A stretch of DNA of 7,800 nucleotides from CAZEIW01 sp964512305 (GTDB lineage Bacteria; Pseudomonadota; Gammaproteobacteria; Burkholderiales; Burkholderiaceae_F): the NCBI GenBank assembly GCA_964512305.1, contig CAZEIW010000202.1:1-7800 (forward strand), in the 5' to 3' direction. Positions 1 to 6,904 of this stretch are shown one piece after another. Below the pieces are notes generated by a model that had not been told where the DNA came from, did no database searches, and saw only the letters and a program-made list of their open reading frames with translations. The translations under genes were made by a program, and so were the position numbers. How positions within the stretch are numbered: position 1 is the stretch's first letter; every line of letters starts with the position of its first letter.

Positions 1-584
1 ATCCCTATTACGTGATCGTCGGCCTGTCGACCGACGACTACCTGCTCGCGTGGCGTCACGAGGCTTTTCCGATCCTCGCGCTGGCGGCGGCGTTCGGCCT
101 GGCGACCTTCCTGCTCTCGGATCTGCTGAATCGCTACTGGAAGCGCAAGGACGTCGCCGCGGTCATGCTGGCGAAGCAGGAAGCGCGGTTCCGCAGGCTG
201 CTCGAGGGCGCTCCCGACGCCCTGGTGATCATCGATTCCCGCGGCGTGATCGTGATGATCAACGAGCGCACCGAGACGATGTTCGGATACAGCCGAGTCG
301 AGCTGGTCGGCCAGGCGGTCGAGATCCTGGTTCCCGAACGGTTCCGGACCGACCACGCCGCGATGGTCCGCCGCTACATCGGGCGCGCGGAGACGCGCCG
401 GATGGGCGTCGGACGGCAGCTCTGGGGCCTGACGAAGGAAGGCAAGGAGTTCCAGGTCAACATCAGCCTGAGCCCGATCGAAACCGACGAGGGCACGCTG
501 GTCGAGGCCGACATTCGCGACGTGACGGGGCTGGTGAGCGCGCCCGCCGAGCGGCCGCGCACGGTGCGTCAGTCGGCCCCGTAG
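1..584 (+). CDS. PAS-domain membrane sensor protein, 5' end outside the window
   Basis: The frame is already open at base 3 (PYYVIVGLS...), so the GTG at base 12 is probably not the true start. The visible part has three pieces, numbered from that GTG codon. First comes a short stretch like the end of a periplasmic Cache-type sensing domain (the 'YYVIVGLS..DYL..WR' pattern just before a helix). Then there is a hydrophobic helix at about residues 18-38 followed by a basic RYWKRK stop-transfer. Last is a PAS domain at about 57-170 with the usual FRRLLEGAPDA start, the NERTETMFGY core and the GKEFQVNISLSPIE strand. The family normally passes a signal to a histidine kinase, GGDEF/EAL or methyl-accepting domain. 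None follows here: the protein stops about 20 residues after PAS. It may work with a partner protein, carry its output domain upstream, or be truncated. Its last 16 bp overlap the convergent cytochrome gene. PAS call confident; role unknown. Confidence 0.8.
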   Translation, partial: PYYVIVGLSTDDYLLAWRHEAFPILALAAAFGLATFLLSDLLNRYWKRKDVAAVMLAKQEARFRRLLEGAPDALVIIDSRGVIVMINERTETMFGYSRVELVGQAVEILVPERFRTDHAAMVRRYIGRAETRRMGVGRQLWGLTKEGKEFQVNISLSPIETDEGTLVEADIRDVTGLVSAPAERPRTVRQSAP

Positions 585-862
585 TTGCGCGCCAGGTAGT
601 CGACGATCGCGGGGACGTCCTCCGCGCGGATCGGCGCTCCCAGCACCTTGATCATCTTCTGCACCGTGGCCTCCCAGGCCGCGCGCTTCATGAAGATCGA
701 ATTCATCTCGATGTAGTCGGGGCTGTGGCACGCCGAGCAGTTGGCCAGCACGACCGCCCGGCCGGGCTCGTCCTTCAGTCGGATCGCGTTCTCGTCGGCG
801 AGCGCGCCGCCACAGGCCGCGGCGGCGAGCGCCGCGGCGATTCGCAGACCGACAGGCTTCAT
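569..862 (-). CDS. sorB: Sulfite dehydrogenase cytochrome c subunit (SorB-like)
   Basis: A 97-residue exported mono-heme cytochrome c. It has an N-terminal signal peptide (basic MKPVGLR, alanine-rich core to about residue 20, likely cleavage after ALA at 22). One CSACH heme-binding motif lies at residues 42-46, with covalent cysteines 42 and 45 and axial His46. The distal ligand is not obvious; Met53, Met59 and Met70 are candidates. A CGG at residue 17 could suggest a lipoprotein, but the preceding residues fit a lipobox poorly. The size and the position immediately after sorA match SorB of the SorAB sulfite:cytochrome c oxidoreductase (Starkeya novella type), where it takes electrons from the molybdenum subunit and passes them to soluble cytochrome c. 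The start ATG is 10 bp after the sorA stop, and an AGGAG overlaps that stop codon, so the two genes are cotranscribed and probably coupled. Another small c-type cytochrome partner is possible but unlikely in this context. Confidence 0.87.
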   Translation of the reverse strand: MKPVGLRIAAALAAAACGGALADENAIRLKDEPGRAVVLANCSACHSPDYIEMNSIFMKRAAWEATVQKMIKVLGAPIRAEDVPAIVDYLARNYGAD

Positions 863-869
863 CCCTGCG

Positions 870-874
870 CTCCT
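870..874 (-). promoter_or_regulatory. Ribosome binding site of sorB, overlapping the sorA stop
   Basis: On the minus strand AGGAG lies 7 nt before the sorB ATG and shares bases with the sorA TAG stop (TAGGAG). This fixes the sorB start and suggests translation of sorB is tied to termination on sorA. Confidence 0.6.
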
Positions 875-2093
875 AGGCCACCTCGATCTCGATGCGCTGA
901 ACCACGTTGTTGTGGTAGCCGGCCGGGTTGAAGATCAGCTCGAAAGTCTGTGTCGCGCCCTGCCGGTTGGAGGCCTTCGCGACGACCGCGTAACGGCCGG
1001 GCTTGCGCGGCACGAACGCATGCCGCCAGGAGCGGAACGAATAACGCCCCAGGTAAGGCCCGAGCTCGGCGGTCTGCCACGAGCTGCCGTCATCGGTGGA
1101 CACGTCGACCGACTGGATGCCGTAGCCGGCGTCCCACGCGACTCCCCTGACCTCGACGCCGGAACCCGCCTGAAAGCGCTGGCCGCCGGTCGGATGGGTG
1201 ATCAGCGAATTGACGACCATCTCCGTGATTGGCGTGGTCGCGGTATCGGCGCTTTCCTGGGACACGAAGCGGTCGACCAGCGGGAACCTGCCCTTCGGTA
1301 TCCGGTACGCAGTCTTCATCCAGAAGCCGCCCTCGGGCGCCGCCAGCGCGTTGATCGCCACAACCTGCTTGACCCAGTAGGTCGCCGTCCACCCCGGCAC
1401 GACGATCCTTGCCGGAAAGCCGTTCCAATGCGGCAGGCTCTCGCCGTTCATCTCGAATGCGATCAGCGTGTTCTCGTCGAGCGCCTTCCACACCGGGATG
1501 CTCTTGACGAAGTCGGGGGTCTGCGCGATCGCCGGCTCGTCGGCGCCGTCGAAGGCTACTTCGATCGCGGCCTTCGTCAGGCCGGCCTTGGCCAGCACGT
1601 CCCTCAGGCGCACGCCCTTCCAGCGCGCGTTGCCCATCGCGCCGTAGCCCCACTCGACCCCGGGGACGTGCGGGTCCGACAGGCCGCGCCGATTGCCCGA
1701 GCACTGGCACACGGCGATCAGTTCGGCGGGTTCGAAGCCGCGTTTCAGATCGTCGAGCGTGAGCTGCATCGGCTGGCCGATCGCATCGCCACCGATCTTC
1801 AGGTGCCATTCGCGCGCATCGACCTGCGGGATGTTCGCGAGGTGCCAGCGGACGAAAAAGCGGTCGTTCGGCGTGATGGCGTCGTCGAACGCGTCGATCG
1901 GTGTTTCGTAGTTCGGCGGACGATACGAGCGCTTGATCAGCGGCCGCTTGCCGGGCAGCGCTTCGAGGACCGCGCTGTCGATGGCTCCCTGCGGCAGCCC
2001 CGCGCCGAGCGCGCGGCGCGGCAGCGCCAGGCCGCTCCCCGCGAGAGCGAAGCCCGCGCCGAGGGCGGTGATGAAGGAACGGCGGTCTCGCAT
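873..2093 (-). CDS. sorA: Periplasmic molybdopterin sulfite dehydrogenase, catalytic subunit (SorA-like)
   Basis: A 406-residue sulfite-oxidase-family enzyme that oxidises sulfite to sulfate in the periplasm. The N-terminus is a Tat signal (RRSFIT at residues 4-9, hydrophobic region to about 24, cleavage near 30), as needed for export of a folded Moco enzyme. The Moco domain holds the molybdenum-ligating cysteine in CQCSGNRR (Cys131), the NGFPARIVVPGW motif (224-235) and VKQV (241-244). The C-terminal dimerisation domain covers about 285-406. From memory, S. novella SorA uses Arg55, Cys104 and Tyr236. The same spacings (49 and 132 residues) put the counterparts here on Arg82, Cys131 and Tyr263, all present, so the enzyme looks active. 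The start is set by a GGAGGAGG 5 nt upstream. sorB follows 10 bp downstream. A YedY/MsrP reductase is less likely given the length, the C-terminal domain and the cytochrome partner. Confidence 0.93.
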   Translation of the reverse strand: MRDRRSFITALGAGFALAGSGLALPRRALGAGLPQGAIDSAVLEALPGKRPLIKRSYRPPNYETPIDAFDDAITPNDRFFVRWHLANIPQVDAREWHLKIGGDAIGQPMQLTLDDLKRGFEPAELIAVCQCSGNRRGLSDPHVPGVEWGYGAMGNARWKGVRLRDVLAKAGLTKAAIEVAFDGADEPAIAQTPDFVKSIPVWKALDENTLIAFEMNGESLPHWNGFPARIVVPGWTATYWVKQVVAINALAAPEGGFWMKTAYRIPKGRFPLVDRFVSQESADTATTPITEMVVNSLITHPTGGQRFQAGSGVEVRGVAWDAGYGIQSVDVSTDDGSSWQTAELGPYLGRYSFRSWRHAFVPRKPGRYAVVAKASNRQGATQTFELIFNPAGYHNNVVQRIEIEVA

Positions 2094-2098
2094 GCCAA

Positions 2099-2106
2099 CC
2101 TCCTCC
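2099..2106 (-). promoter_or_regulatory. Strong ribosome binding site of sorA
   Basis: On the minus strand GGAGGAGG ends 5 nt before the sorA ATG. It is a near-perfect Shine-Dalgarno sequence and supports the chosen start, which also gives a complete Tat signal. Confidence 0.75.
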
Positions 2107-2116
2107 GAGCGCCGCG

Positions 2117-2143
2117 ATTATCGACCCATCCTGCGGGAGGTTC
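2117..2143 (-). promoter_or_regulatory. Possible sorAB promoter, ECF-sigma-like
   Basis: On the minus strand GAACC (2139-2143) is followed after 15 nt by CGATAAT (2117-2123), which also contains a GATAAT that could serve as an ordinary -10. Transcription would start near 2110, leaving a short leader with the sorA ribosome binding site. The GAACC element resembles the -35 of extracytoplasmic-function sigma factors. As I recall, sulfite oxidation in Sinorhizobium meliloti is under an ECF factor, but the match here is short and could be chance. Confidence 0.22.
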
Positions 2144-2229
2144 GACATCAACCCTGCGCCGCATCCGGGCGTTCTTGGCGTGCGCTCACGGGCGAATCAA
2201 GACGCGCGGCCGGAGCTATCCTTTGACTG

Positions 2230-2856
2230 ATGGCAGCCTCCTCCCTGACCGAACTGCACGTGTGCCCCGAGTGCGATCTGGTCGCGCGCCTGGTGCGATT
2301 GAAGCCGGGCGAATCCGCGCGTTGTCCGCGGTGCGGGGCCCCGGCGGATCAGAACCAGCCGACCTCGCGCGGGGCGGCGCTTGCGATCGCCGCGACGGCC
2401 GCGCAGCTCTGGCTCCTGATGAACGCGTTTCCCCTGGTCGATCTCTCGCTCGGCGGTGCCAGGCGGCAGACGACCCTGGTCGGCGCTTCGATCGATCTCG
2501 CCTCCAACGGCAGGGCAATGCTGGCCGTCCTGGTGGCGCTGACGACCGTCGTCGCGCCGGCCTTCGAAATCCTGGTCGCGCTCAGCGTCCTGTCGAACCT
2601 GGACAGGCTGGCGCGGCTGCGCCGGCTCGGCCCGCTGGTGCGGTGGTATCGAAGACTGAAGCGCTGGAGCATGGTCGACGTGTTCATGCTCGGCTGCCTC
2701 GTTTCGGTCGTCAAGCTGGCGCACATGGCGGATATCGTGGTCGGACCGGGGCTCTGGGCATGTGCGGCACTGCTTCCCGTGCTCGCGGTACTCAGCAGGT
2801 ATGTTCGGCCGCAGAGCCTGTTCGGCTGGACTGAGGGCGTGCCGGTCGATGGCTGA
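2230..2856 (+). CDS. pqiA: Paraquat-inducible protein A half-protein, first copy (PqiA N-half-like)
   Basis: A 208-residue inner-membrane protein of the PqiA family. It starts with a four-cysteine zinc-ribbon-like knuckle (CPEC at 12-15 and CPRC at 32-35) in the cytoplasm. Four predicted membrane helices follow (about 48-70, 97-123, 147-168, 172-192). The family signature RWSMVDVF (145-152) and KLAHMADI (162-169) are clear. PqiA works with the MCE protein PqiB and lipoprotein PqiC in trans-envelope transport of lipids or other hydrophobic molecules. E. coli PqiA is one chain of about 417 residues with two such modules; this gene encodes only the first module. The start is constrained by an in-frame stop 6 bp upstream. 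The only Shine-Dalgarno-like GGAG is 14 nt away, so initiation may be weak. It overlaps the second half-gene by 8 bp. Confidence 0.88.
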   Translation: MAASSLTELHVCPECDLVARLVRLKPGESARCPRCGAPADQNQPTSRGAALAIAATAAQLWLLMNAFPLVDLSLGGARRQTTLVGASIDLASNGRAMLAVLVALTTVVAPAFEILVALSVLSNLDRLARLRRLGPLVRWYRRLKRWSMVDVFMLGCLVSVVKLAHMADIVVGPGLWACAALLPVLAVLSRYVRPQSLFGWTEGVPVDG

Positions 2857-3472
2857 ATGGGTCCTGGGGCGGCAAATGGGCCTGGCGGTGTGCCAGGAGT
2901 GCCTCGCGTTGTGCCGGATCGGCCACGAGACGGCGGTTCGCTGCACCCGGTGCGGTGCGACCGTGCGAACGCGGATTCGCGACAGCCTGCAGAAGACCTC
3001 GGCCTACCTGGCGGCCGCCGCCATTCTCTATGTTCCGGCCAACGTCCTGCCCGTCATGCATACCAGCACGGTGCTGGACGAAACGGACAATACGATCCTG
3101 AGCGGCGTGGTCGCGCTCCTTCAATCGGGCTCGTGGCCCCTGGCGCTGCTGGTGTTCTTCGCCAGCATCGTGGTCCCGCTGCTCAAGCTCTCGTCCCTCG
3201 CCATGCTGGTCTGGACGAGCGGGCTGCATGCGCGCAGCCACCAGCTCGCGCGCGCCCGCCTGTATCGCGTCGTCGAGTTCGTCGGGCGCTGGTCGATGCT
3301 CGACATCTACGTCGTGACGCTGCTGGTAGCGCTGGTCCACATGGGCAAGCTCGCGTCGGTGACCGCGGGGCCCGGCGCGGTGGCCTTCGCCGCGGTCGTG
3401 GTGCTCACGATGCTCGCCGCGCAGAGCTTCGACCCACGCCTTATCTGGGACTCGACCGAACAAGATGCCTGA
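2849..3472 (+). CDS. pqiA: Paraquat-inducible protein A half-protein, second copy (PqiA C-half-like)
   Basis: A 207-residue membrane protein, the second PqiA module. It carries cysteine pairs CQEC (15-18) and CTRC (32-35) for a zinc ribbon, helices at about 50-70, 97-122, 149-171 and 175-192, the signature GRWSMLDIYVV (146-156), and the near-terminal FDPRLIWD (194-201) typical of PqiA. I chose the ATG at 2849 rather than the in-frame ATG at 2762: it puts the zinc ribbon near the N-terminus as in the first copy. It also creates an 8-bp overlap (ATGGCTGA) with the upstream stop, matching the next junction. Together the two halves total 415 residues, close to the single-chain E. coli PqiA, so they probably form a heteromeric equivalent. 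The gene is translationally coupled on both sides. Confidence 0.87.
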   Translation: MAEWVLGRQMGLAVCQECLALCRIGHETAVRCTRCGATVRTRIRDSLQKTSAYLAAAAILYVPANVLPVMHTSTVLDETDNTILSGVVALLQSGSWPLALLVFFASIVVPLLKLSSLAMLVWTSGLHARSHQLARARLYRVVEFVGRWSMLDIYVVTLLVALVHMGKLASVTAGPGAVAFAAVVVLTMLAAQSFDPRLIWDSTEQDA

Positions 3473-5096
3473 GCCCGCCGCACCGCCCGGCCTGCCCGGA
3501 CTTGCCGTGCATCCGCGGCGCTGGCCATCCGTGGTCTGGATCGTCCCGGCGGTCGCCGCGCTGATCGGCGTGTGGCTCATCGTCAATTCCTGGCTCGAGC
3601 AGGGCCCCACGATCTCGATCCGGTTCGAGACCGCCGAGGGAATCGAGGCCGGCAAGACCAGGATCCGCTACAAGGAAGTCGACATCGGCGACGTGAAGTC
3701 GATTTCGCTGACCGACGACCGCAAAGCCGCGGTGGTGTCGGCCAAGCTGATCAAGAGCGCGCGCGATTTCCTGGCGAAGGACTCGAAGTTCTTCGTCGTG
3801 CGGCCGCGAATCTACGGCGGTACCGTCTCGGGCCTGGGGACCCTCCTGTCCGGCGCGTACATCGGCGTCGACCCCGGATCTTCCGACGAGACGTCGAGGG
3901 AGTTCGTCGGCCTGGAAACGCCCCCCGTCGTCACGGGCGACGTGCCGGGGCGGGAATTCGAGCTGCGGGCGGAAGACCTGGGTTCGTTGTACTACGGAGC
4001 GCCCGTCTACTACCGACGGATCCCGGTCGGCCGCGTCACGCGCCTCACGCTCGACACCTCCGGGACGAGCGTCGACATCGGCGTCTTCATCAACGCGCCT
4101 TATGACCGCTACGTCAAGCGCAGCACGCGCTTCTGGCACGCGAGCGGCGTCGATCTCTCGGTCGATGCCAGCGGCGTGAGGCTGACCACCGAGTCGCTGG
4201 CCGCCCTGATCGAAGGGGGCATCGCCTTCGAGGAGCTGCCGGACCAGACATCGCCGCAGGAACCGGCACCCGCCGGAGCCTCGTACACCCTGTACCCGGA
4301 CCGGGCGCTGGCGTTGCGGCTTCCGGACGAGCACGGGCAGCGTTTCGTGATGTACTTCCCGGAGTCGCTGCGGGGCCTGCAGGTTGGGGCTCCGGTGGAT
4401 TTCCATGGCATCGTGATCGGCGAGGTGCGCAGGCTCGGCGTCGAGTACGAAGAGGGCGGCGGCCTGATCCGCTTTCCGGTCGAGATGGATGTGTATCCCG
4501 ACCGCCTGCGCTCGCGCGTTCGCAACGGCAGCGCGCCGCGCTCATACACACGGGCCCAGAACAAGCTGATCGTCGATCGCCTGGTTGCGCACGGCATGCG
4601 CGGCGAGCTGAAGGCCGCCAGCCTGCTGACCGGTCAGCTGTACATCGCCCTGGATTTCCACCCGGACGCGTCGGTGGCCTCGGTGGACTGGTCCCGCGAC
4701 CCACCGGTGGTGCCGACGATTCCCGGCGGCCTGACCCAGCTCCAGGATTCGGTCGGCCGGATCGCCGGCAAGCTCGATCAAGTGCCGATCGAACGGCTGT
4801 CGGCACAGCTTTCGCAAGCGCTTCAGTCCCTGGACGCGACTTTGACCAGCAGCCGCGCGCTGATCGAGCACGTCGATTCCCAGCTCGCACCGGAGGCGAG
4901 CCGAACGCTCATCGAGGCGCAGCAGACCCTGCGCTCGGCCAATGCGGTACTCGGTCAGGAGGCCCCCTTGCAAAAGGACGTTCACGAGGCGCTGAGGCAG
5001 GTGGCTCAATCCGCTCGCGCCGTGGCCGTGCTCGCCGATTACCTGGAACGACACCCTGAAGCGCTGATCCGCGGCAAGCCCGCCGACCCGAAATGA
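3465..5096 (+). CDS. pqiB: MCE-domain envelope transport protein PqiB
   Basis: A 543-residue protein, close to E. coli PqiB (about 546). It has a short cytoplasmic N-terminus, one membrane anchor (about 22-41) and then periplasmic MCE/MlaD domains: MCE1 about 47-138 (EGIEAGKTRIRYKEVDIGDV, then SGLGTLLSGAYIGV), MCE2 about 162-258 (LYYGAPVYYRRIPVGRV) and MCE3 about 291-398 (LQVGAPVDFHGIVIGEV, then LLTGQLYIALDF). A helical C-terminus (about 420-530) follows. In E. coli, PqiB hexamers stack three MCE rings and a helical needle to make a tunnel across the periplasm, and the same three-ring architecture is visible here. The ATG overlaps the upstream pqiA stop by 8 bp (ATGCCTGA), and the stop overlaps pqiC in ATGA. 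YebT/LetB proteins have more MCE domains, so PqiB is the better call. Confidence 0.93.
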   Translation: MPEPAAPPGLPGLAVHPRRWPSVVWIVPAVAALIGVWLIVNSWLEQGPTISIRFETAEGIEAGKTRIRYKEVDIGDVKSISLTDDRKAAVVSAKLIKSARDFLAKDSKFFVVRPRIYGGTVSGLGTLLSGAYIGVDPGSSDETSREFVGLETPPVVTGDVPGREFELRAEDLGSLYYGAPVYYRRIPVGRVTRLTLDTSGTSVDIGVFINAPYDRYVKRSTRFWHASGVDLSVDASGVRLTTESLAALIEGGIAFEELPDQTSPQEPAPAGASYTLYPDRALALRLPDEHGQRFVMYFPESLRGLQVGAPVDFHGIVIGEVRRLGVEYEEGGGLIRFPVEMDVYPDRLRSRVRNGSAPRSYTRAQNKLIVDRLVAHGMRGELKAASLLTGQLYIALDFHPDASVASVDWSRDPPVVPTIPGGLTQLQDSVGRIAGKLDQVPIERLSAQLSQALQSLDATLTSSRALIEHVDSQLAPEASRTLIEAQQTLRSANAVLGQEAPLQKDVHEALRQVAQSARAVAVLADYLERHPEALIRGKPADPK

Positions 5097-5683
5097 CGGC
5101 CCACCTGGCGAGACTCTGCGTTGTCGCGCGTCTTCTCGCGCTGGTGCTTGCGGGATGTGCTTCGCAGCCGATCGAGCATTTCTACACGGTGTCCGGCGCC
5201 GGGCCGAGCGCGCCGGAGGAGGCGAGCCGAAGCGGTGCGCCGGTGATCTCCGTTGCACCGCTAAGACTGCCCGTCCTGATCGATCGTCCGCAACTGGTGC
5301 TTCGGACCGGCCTGCACGAAGTCGAGATCCTCGAGGAGCACCGGTGGGCCGAACCTCTCGCGGTCGATCTGACGCGCGCACTGATCGCAGGTTTGAGGCA
5401 AGACTCGCCGGGCATCGAGTTCGAGCCCGCCGAGGGATCGCTCGGCCCGAAGTCGGAGCAGTTGCTGGAAGTGGATGTCACCGAGCTGCTCGACGGTCCA
5501 GGACCCGTGACTTCGCTTCAGGCTTCCTGGGTGATCCGCGATGGACATCGCGCTGTCGTCAAGGAGGGCAAAGTCGCAAGGACGGTCCCGACCCAGGTCG
5601 GGCCGCAAGGTGTTGCCGATGCTTACGCGCGCGCGATCGCGGAGCTGGCTGCGGCGATTTCCATTGACGTCCGCCTGCCGTGA
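5093..5683 (+). CDS. pqiC: PqiC-like outer-membrane lipoprotein
   Basis: A 196-residue lipoprotein of the PqiC / ABC-transport auxiliary (former DUF330) family. The signal peptide ends in a lipobox LAGC with Cys22 as the lipid-modified residue. The mature start (ASQPIEHFYTVSG) and the segment ISVAPLRLPVLIDRPQLVLR (about 51-70) are characteristic of the family. The segment HRWAEPLAVDLTRALIAGL follows, and the C-terminus ends in a helix with an ADAYARAIAELA pattern. In E. coli PqiC sits in the outer membrane and docks the end of the PqiB needle. The residue after Cys22 is Ala, not the Asp that retains lipoproteins in the inner membrane, which fits outer-membrane sorting. It overlaps pqiB by ATGA and the next gene by GTGA, so it is tightly coupled. 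Length is close to the E. coli protein (about 187). Confidence 0.9.
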   Translation: MTAHLARLCVVARLLALVLAGCASQPIEHFYTVSGAGPSAPEEASRSGAPVISVAPLRLPVLIDRPQLVLRTGLHEVEILEEHRWAEPLAVDLTRALIAGLRQDSPGIEFEPAEGSLGPKSEQLLEVDVTELLDGPGPVTSLQASWVIRDGHRAVVKEGKVARTVPTQVGPQGVADAYARAIAELAAAISIDVRLP

Positions 5684-6843
5684 GTACGGCACTCGCCCTT
5701 CCTGAAGAGGCCACGGCGATCAAGCTGGTGGAGGCGGAGATGGACGCCGCAACCCTGCGCGTAACGGGCGTGCTCCGGGTGTTGCGGACGGAGGCAGGAC
5801 CGCTCATCTTGTTCGGCCTGGCCGTGGCCGCGCTCGGCGTCTTTGGAATCATCCTCAGATTGGGGCCGGCCGGGTGGGTGGTCCTGGCCCTGGCGCTGGT
5901 TCCGGCTGTCGCGCTGCTGCAGCTCACCATGTGGCTGGATCGCGTGGAAGCGAAGCCCGTGTGGCTTCTCATGCGCTGCGTCCTTTGGGGCGCAGGTCCG
6001 GCGACCGTCGGGGCGGGCATGGTGAACACGATGGTGGTGGCATCGAGTGGGCTGCGCAGCGCCGCGATTTTGAGCGCGCCGCTCGTCGAGGAGGCGATGA
6101 AGGGACTGGCGCTCGTGTGGCTGCTCAGGCATCGGCGGGATCAGATTCATGACGCGCTCGATGCCGCGATGTACGCCATGTGCGTCGGAATCGGGTTTGC
6201 CGCCGTGGAGAACTTCGAGTACTACGCGGCCGCCCTGCAGAAGGGTGCCCCCGTCCTCGCCGCCACTCTCATTCAGCGCGCAGTCATCACCCCTCTCGCT
6301 CATCCGCTCTTTACGTTCGCCACCGCGCTCGGAATCGCAAGCGCGGCTAACCGCCGGTCGCCCGCCGTGATCGGCTATCCGGCCCTGGGATATGCGTGCG
6401 CCGTGTCGGCGCACTCGCTGTGGAATACGTTCCCCTTCACTTGGGTGTTCGTGATTCCGGGATTCATCGCGCTCGCCCTCTGGATCTACCGTGCCAGCCG
6501 TGCGGAAGAGCGGGCTCTGGAGATTGCGGTGGAGCGGGCGGTGAGCCGAGGCGAACTCCCCAGGGATGCGGCAGCACTGATCGGCCCGAGCCGTCGCCCG
6601 CGTTTCTCCGAATGGTCCGCAGCGGCCGTCGATCCCGGGCACTGGCTTTACGAGCGCTGGCGGCGCCACCATCTGGCGCTGATCATGGCGCTGCCCGCCG
6701 TTGCGGGTCAGATTGCCGATGACGACCCACGCGAGCAGACGACGGCGGAACTCGTTCAAGCCGCGGCCACTGAACTCTTGCGGCGGCGCATAAGCGGCCC
6801 TGCCCCATGGCCCCGACAGGATGCTCGGATTCGACCGGCGTGA
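5680..6843 (+). CDS. PrsW-family intramembrane metalloprotease
   Basis: A 387-residue multi-pass membrane protein with the PrsW (MEROPS M82, PrsW-protease) signature: APLVEEAMKG with Glu137, Glu138 and Lys141; GIGFAAVENFEY with Glu177 and Asn178; HPLF with His208; AHSLWN with His245. All expected metal/catalytic residues are present. About eight membrane helices lie between residues 41 and 270, preceded by a soluble N-terminus of some 40 residues and followed by a long soluble tail (about 271-387) rich in Arg, Glu and Ala. In Bacillus subtilis PrsW makes the first cut in the anti-sigma factor RsiW; the substrate here is unknown. The GTG start shares GTGA with the pqiC stop, and no other start gives a full protein with this coupling. 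Placement in a pqi operon suggests envelope stress or quality control, which is inference. No anti-sigma factor gene lies nearby. Confidence 0.88.
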   Translation: MSTALALPEEATAIKLVEAEMDAATLRVTGVLRVLRTEAGPLILFGLAVAALGVFGIILRLGPAGWVVLALALVPAVALLQLTMWLDRVEAKPVWLLMRCVLWGAGPATVGAGMVNTMVVASSGLRSAAILSAPLVEEAMKGLALVWLLRHRRDQIHDALDAAMYAMCVGIGFAAVENFEYYAAALQKGAPVLAATLIQRAVITPLAHPLFTFATALGIASAANRRSPAVIGYPALGYACAVSAHSLWNTFPFTWVFVIPGFIALALWIYRASRAEERALEIAVERAVSRGELPRDAAALIGPSRRPRFSEWSAAAVDPGHWLYERWRRHHLALIMALPAVAGQIADDDPREQTTAELVQAAATELLRRRISGPAPWPRQDARIRPA

Positions 6844-6878
6844 TCGCGTCCAGGACAACGCCAATGCGTAGACCCGCA

Positions 6879-6904
6879 TCAACGAATCGTGTAACAGTCG
6901 TTGA
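6879..6904. promoter_or_regulatory. Inverted repeat, possible operator
   Basis: Perfect 7-bp arms TCAACGA (6879-6885) and TCGTTGA (6898-6904) are separated by 12 bp, giving about 19 bp from centre to centre, close to two helical turns. The right arm covers the start of the putative -35 element at 6901. It lacks a T-tract and the stem would be AT-rich, so a protein-binding site fits better than a terminator for the upstream operon. No regulator gene is visible in the window. Confidence 0.35.

Noticed and set aside
2094..2229. Molybdenum-cofactor riboswitch before sorA
   Set aside because: If transcription starts near 2110 the leader is too short, and I see no matching stem arrangement.
741..2834. 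Very long plus-strand open frame (697 codons) antisense to sorA
   Set aside because: It runs opposite the well-supported sorA and into pqiA. Its product is Arg/Ala/Asp-rich low-complexity sequence with no domain, as expected from the antisense strand of GC-rich coding DNA.
2762..2848. N-terminal extension of the second pqiA half from ATG 2762
   Set aside because: The extra 29 residues overlap the end of the first half-gene and show no family similarity; the ATG at 2849 gives the normal zinc-ribbon start and the 8-bp overlap.
3441..4406. Minus-strand open frame of 321 codons within pqiB
   Set aside because: The opposite strand encodes MCE domains with conserved motifs; this is a shadow frame caused by high G+C.
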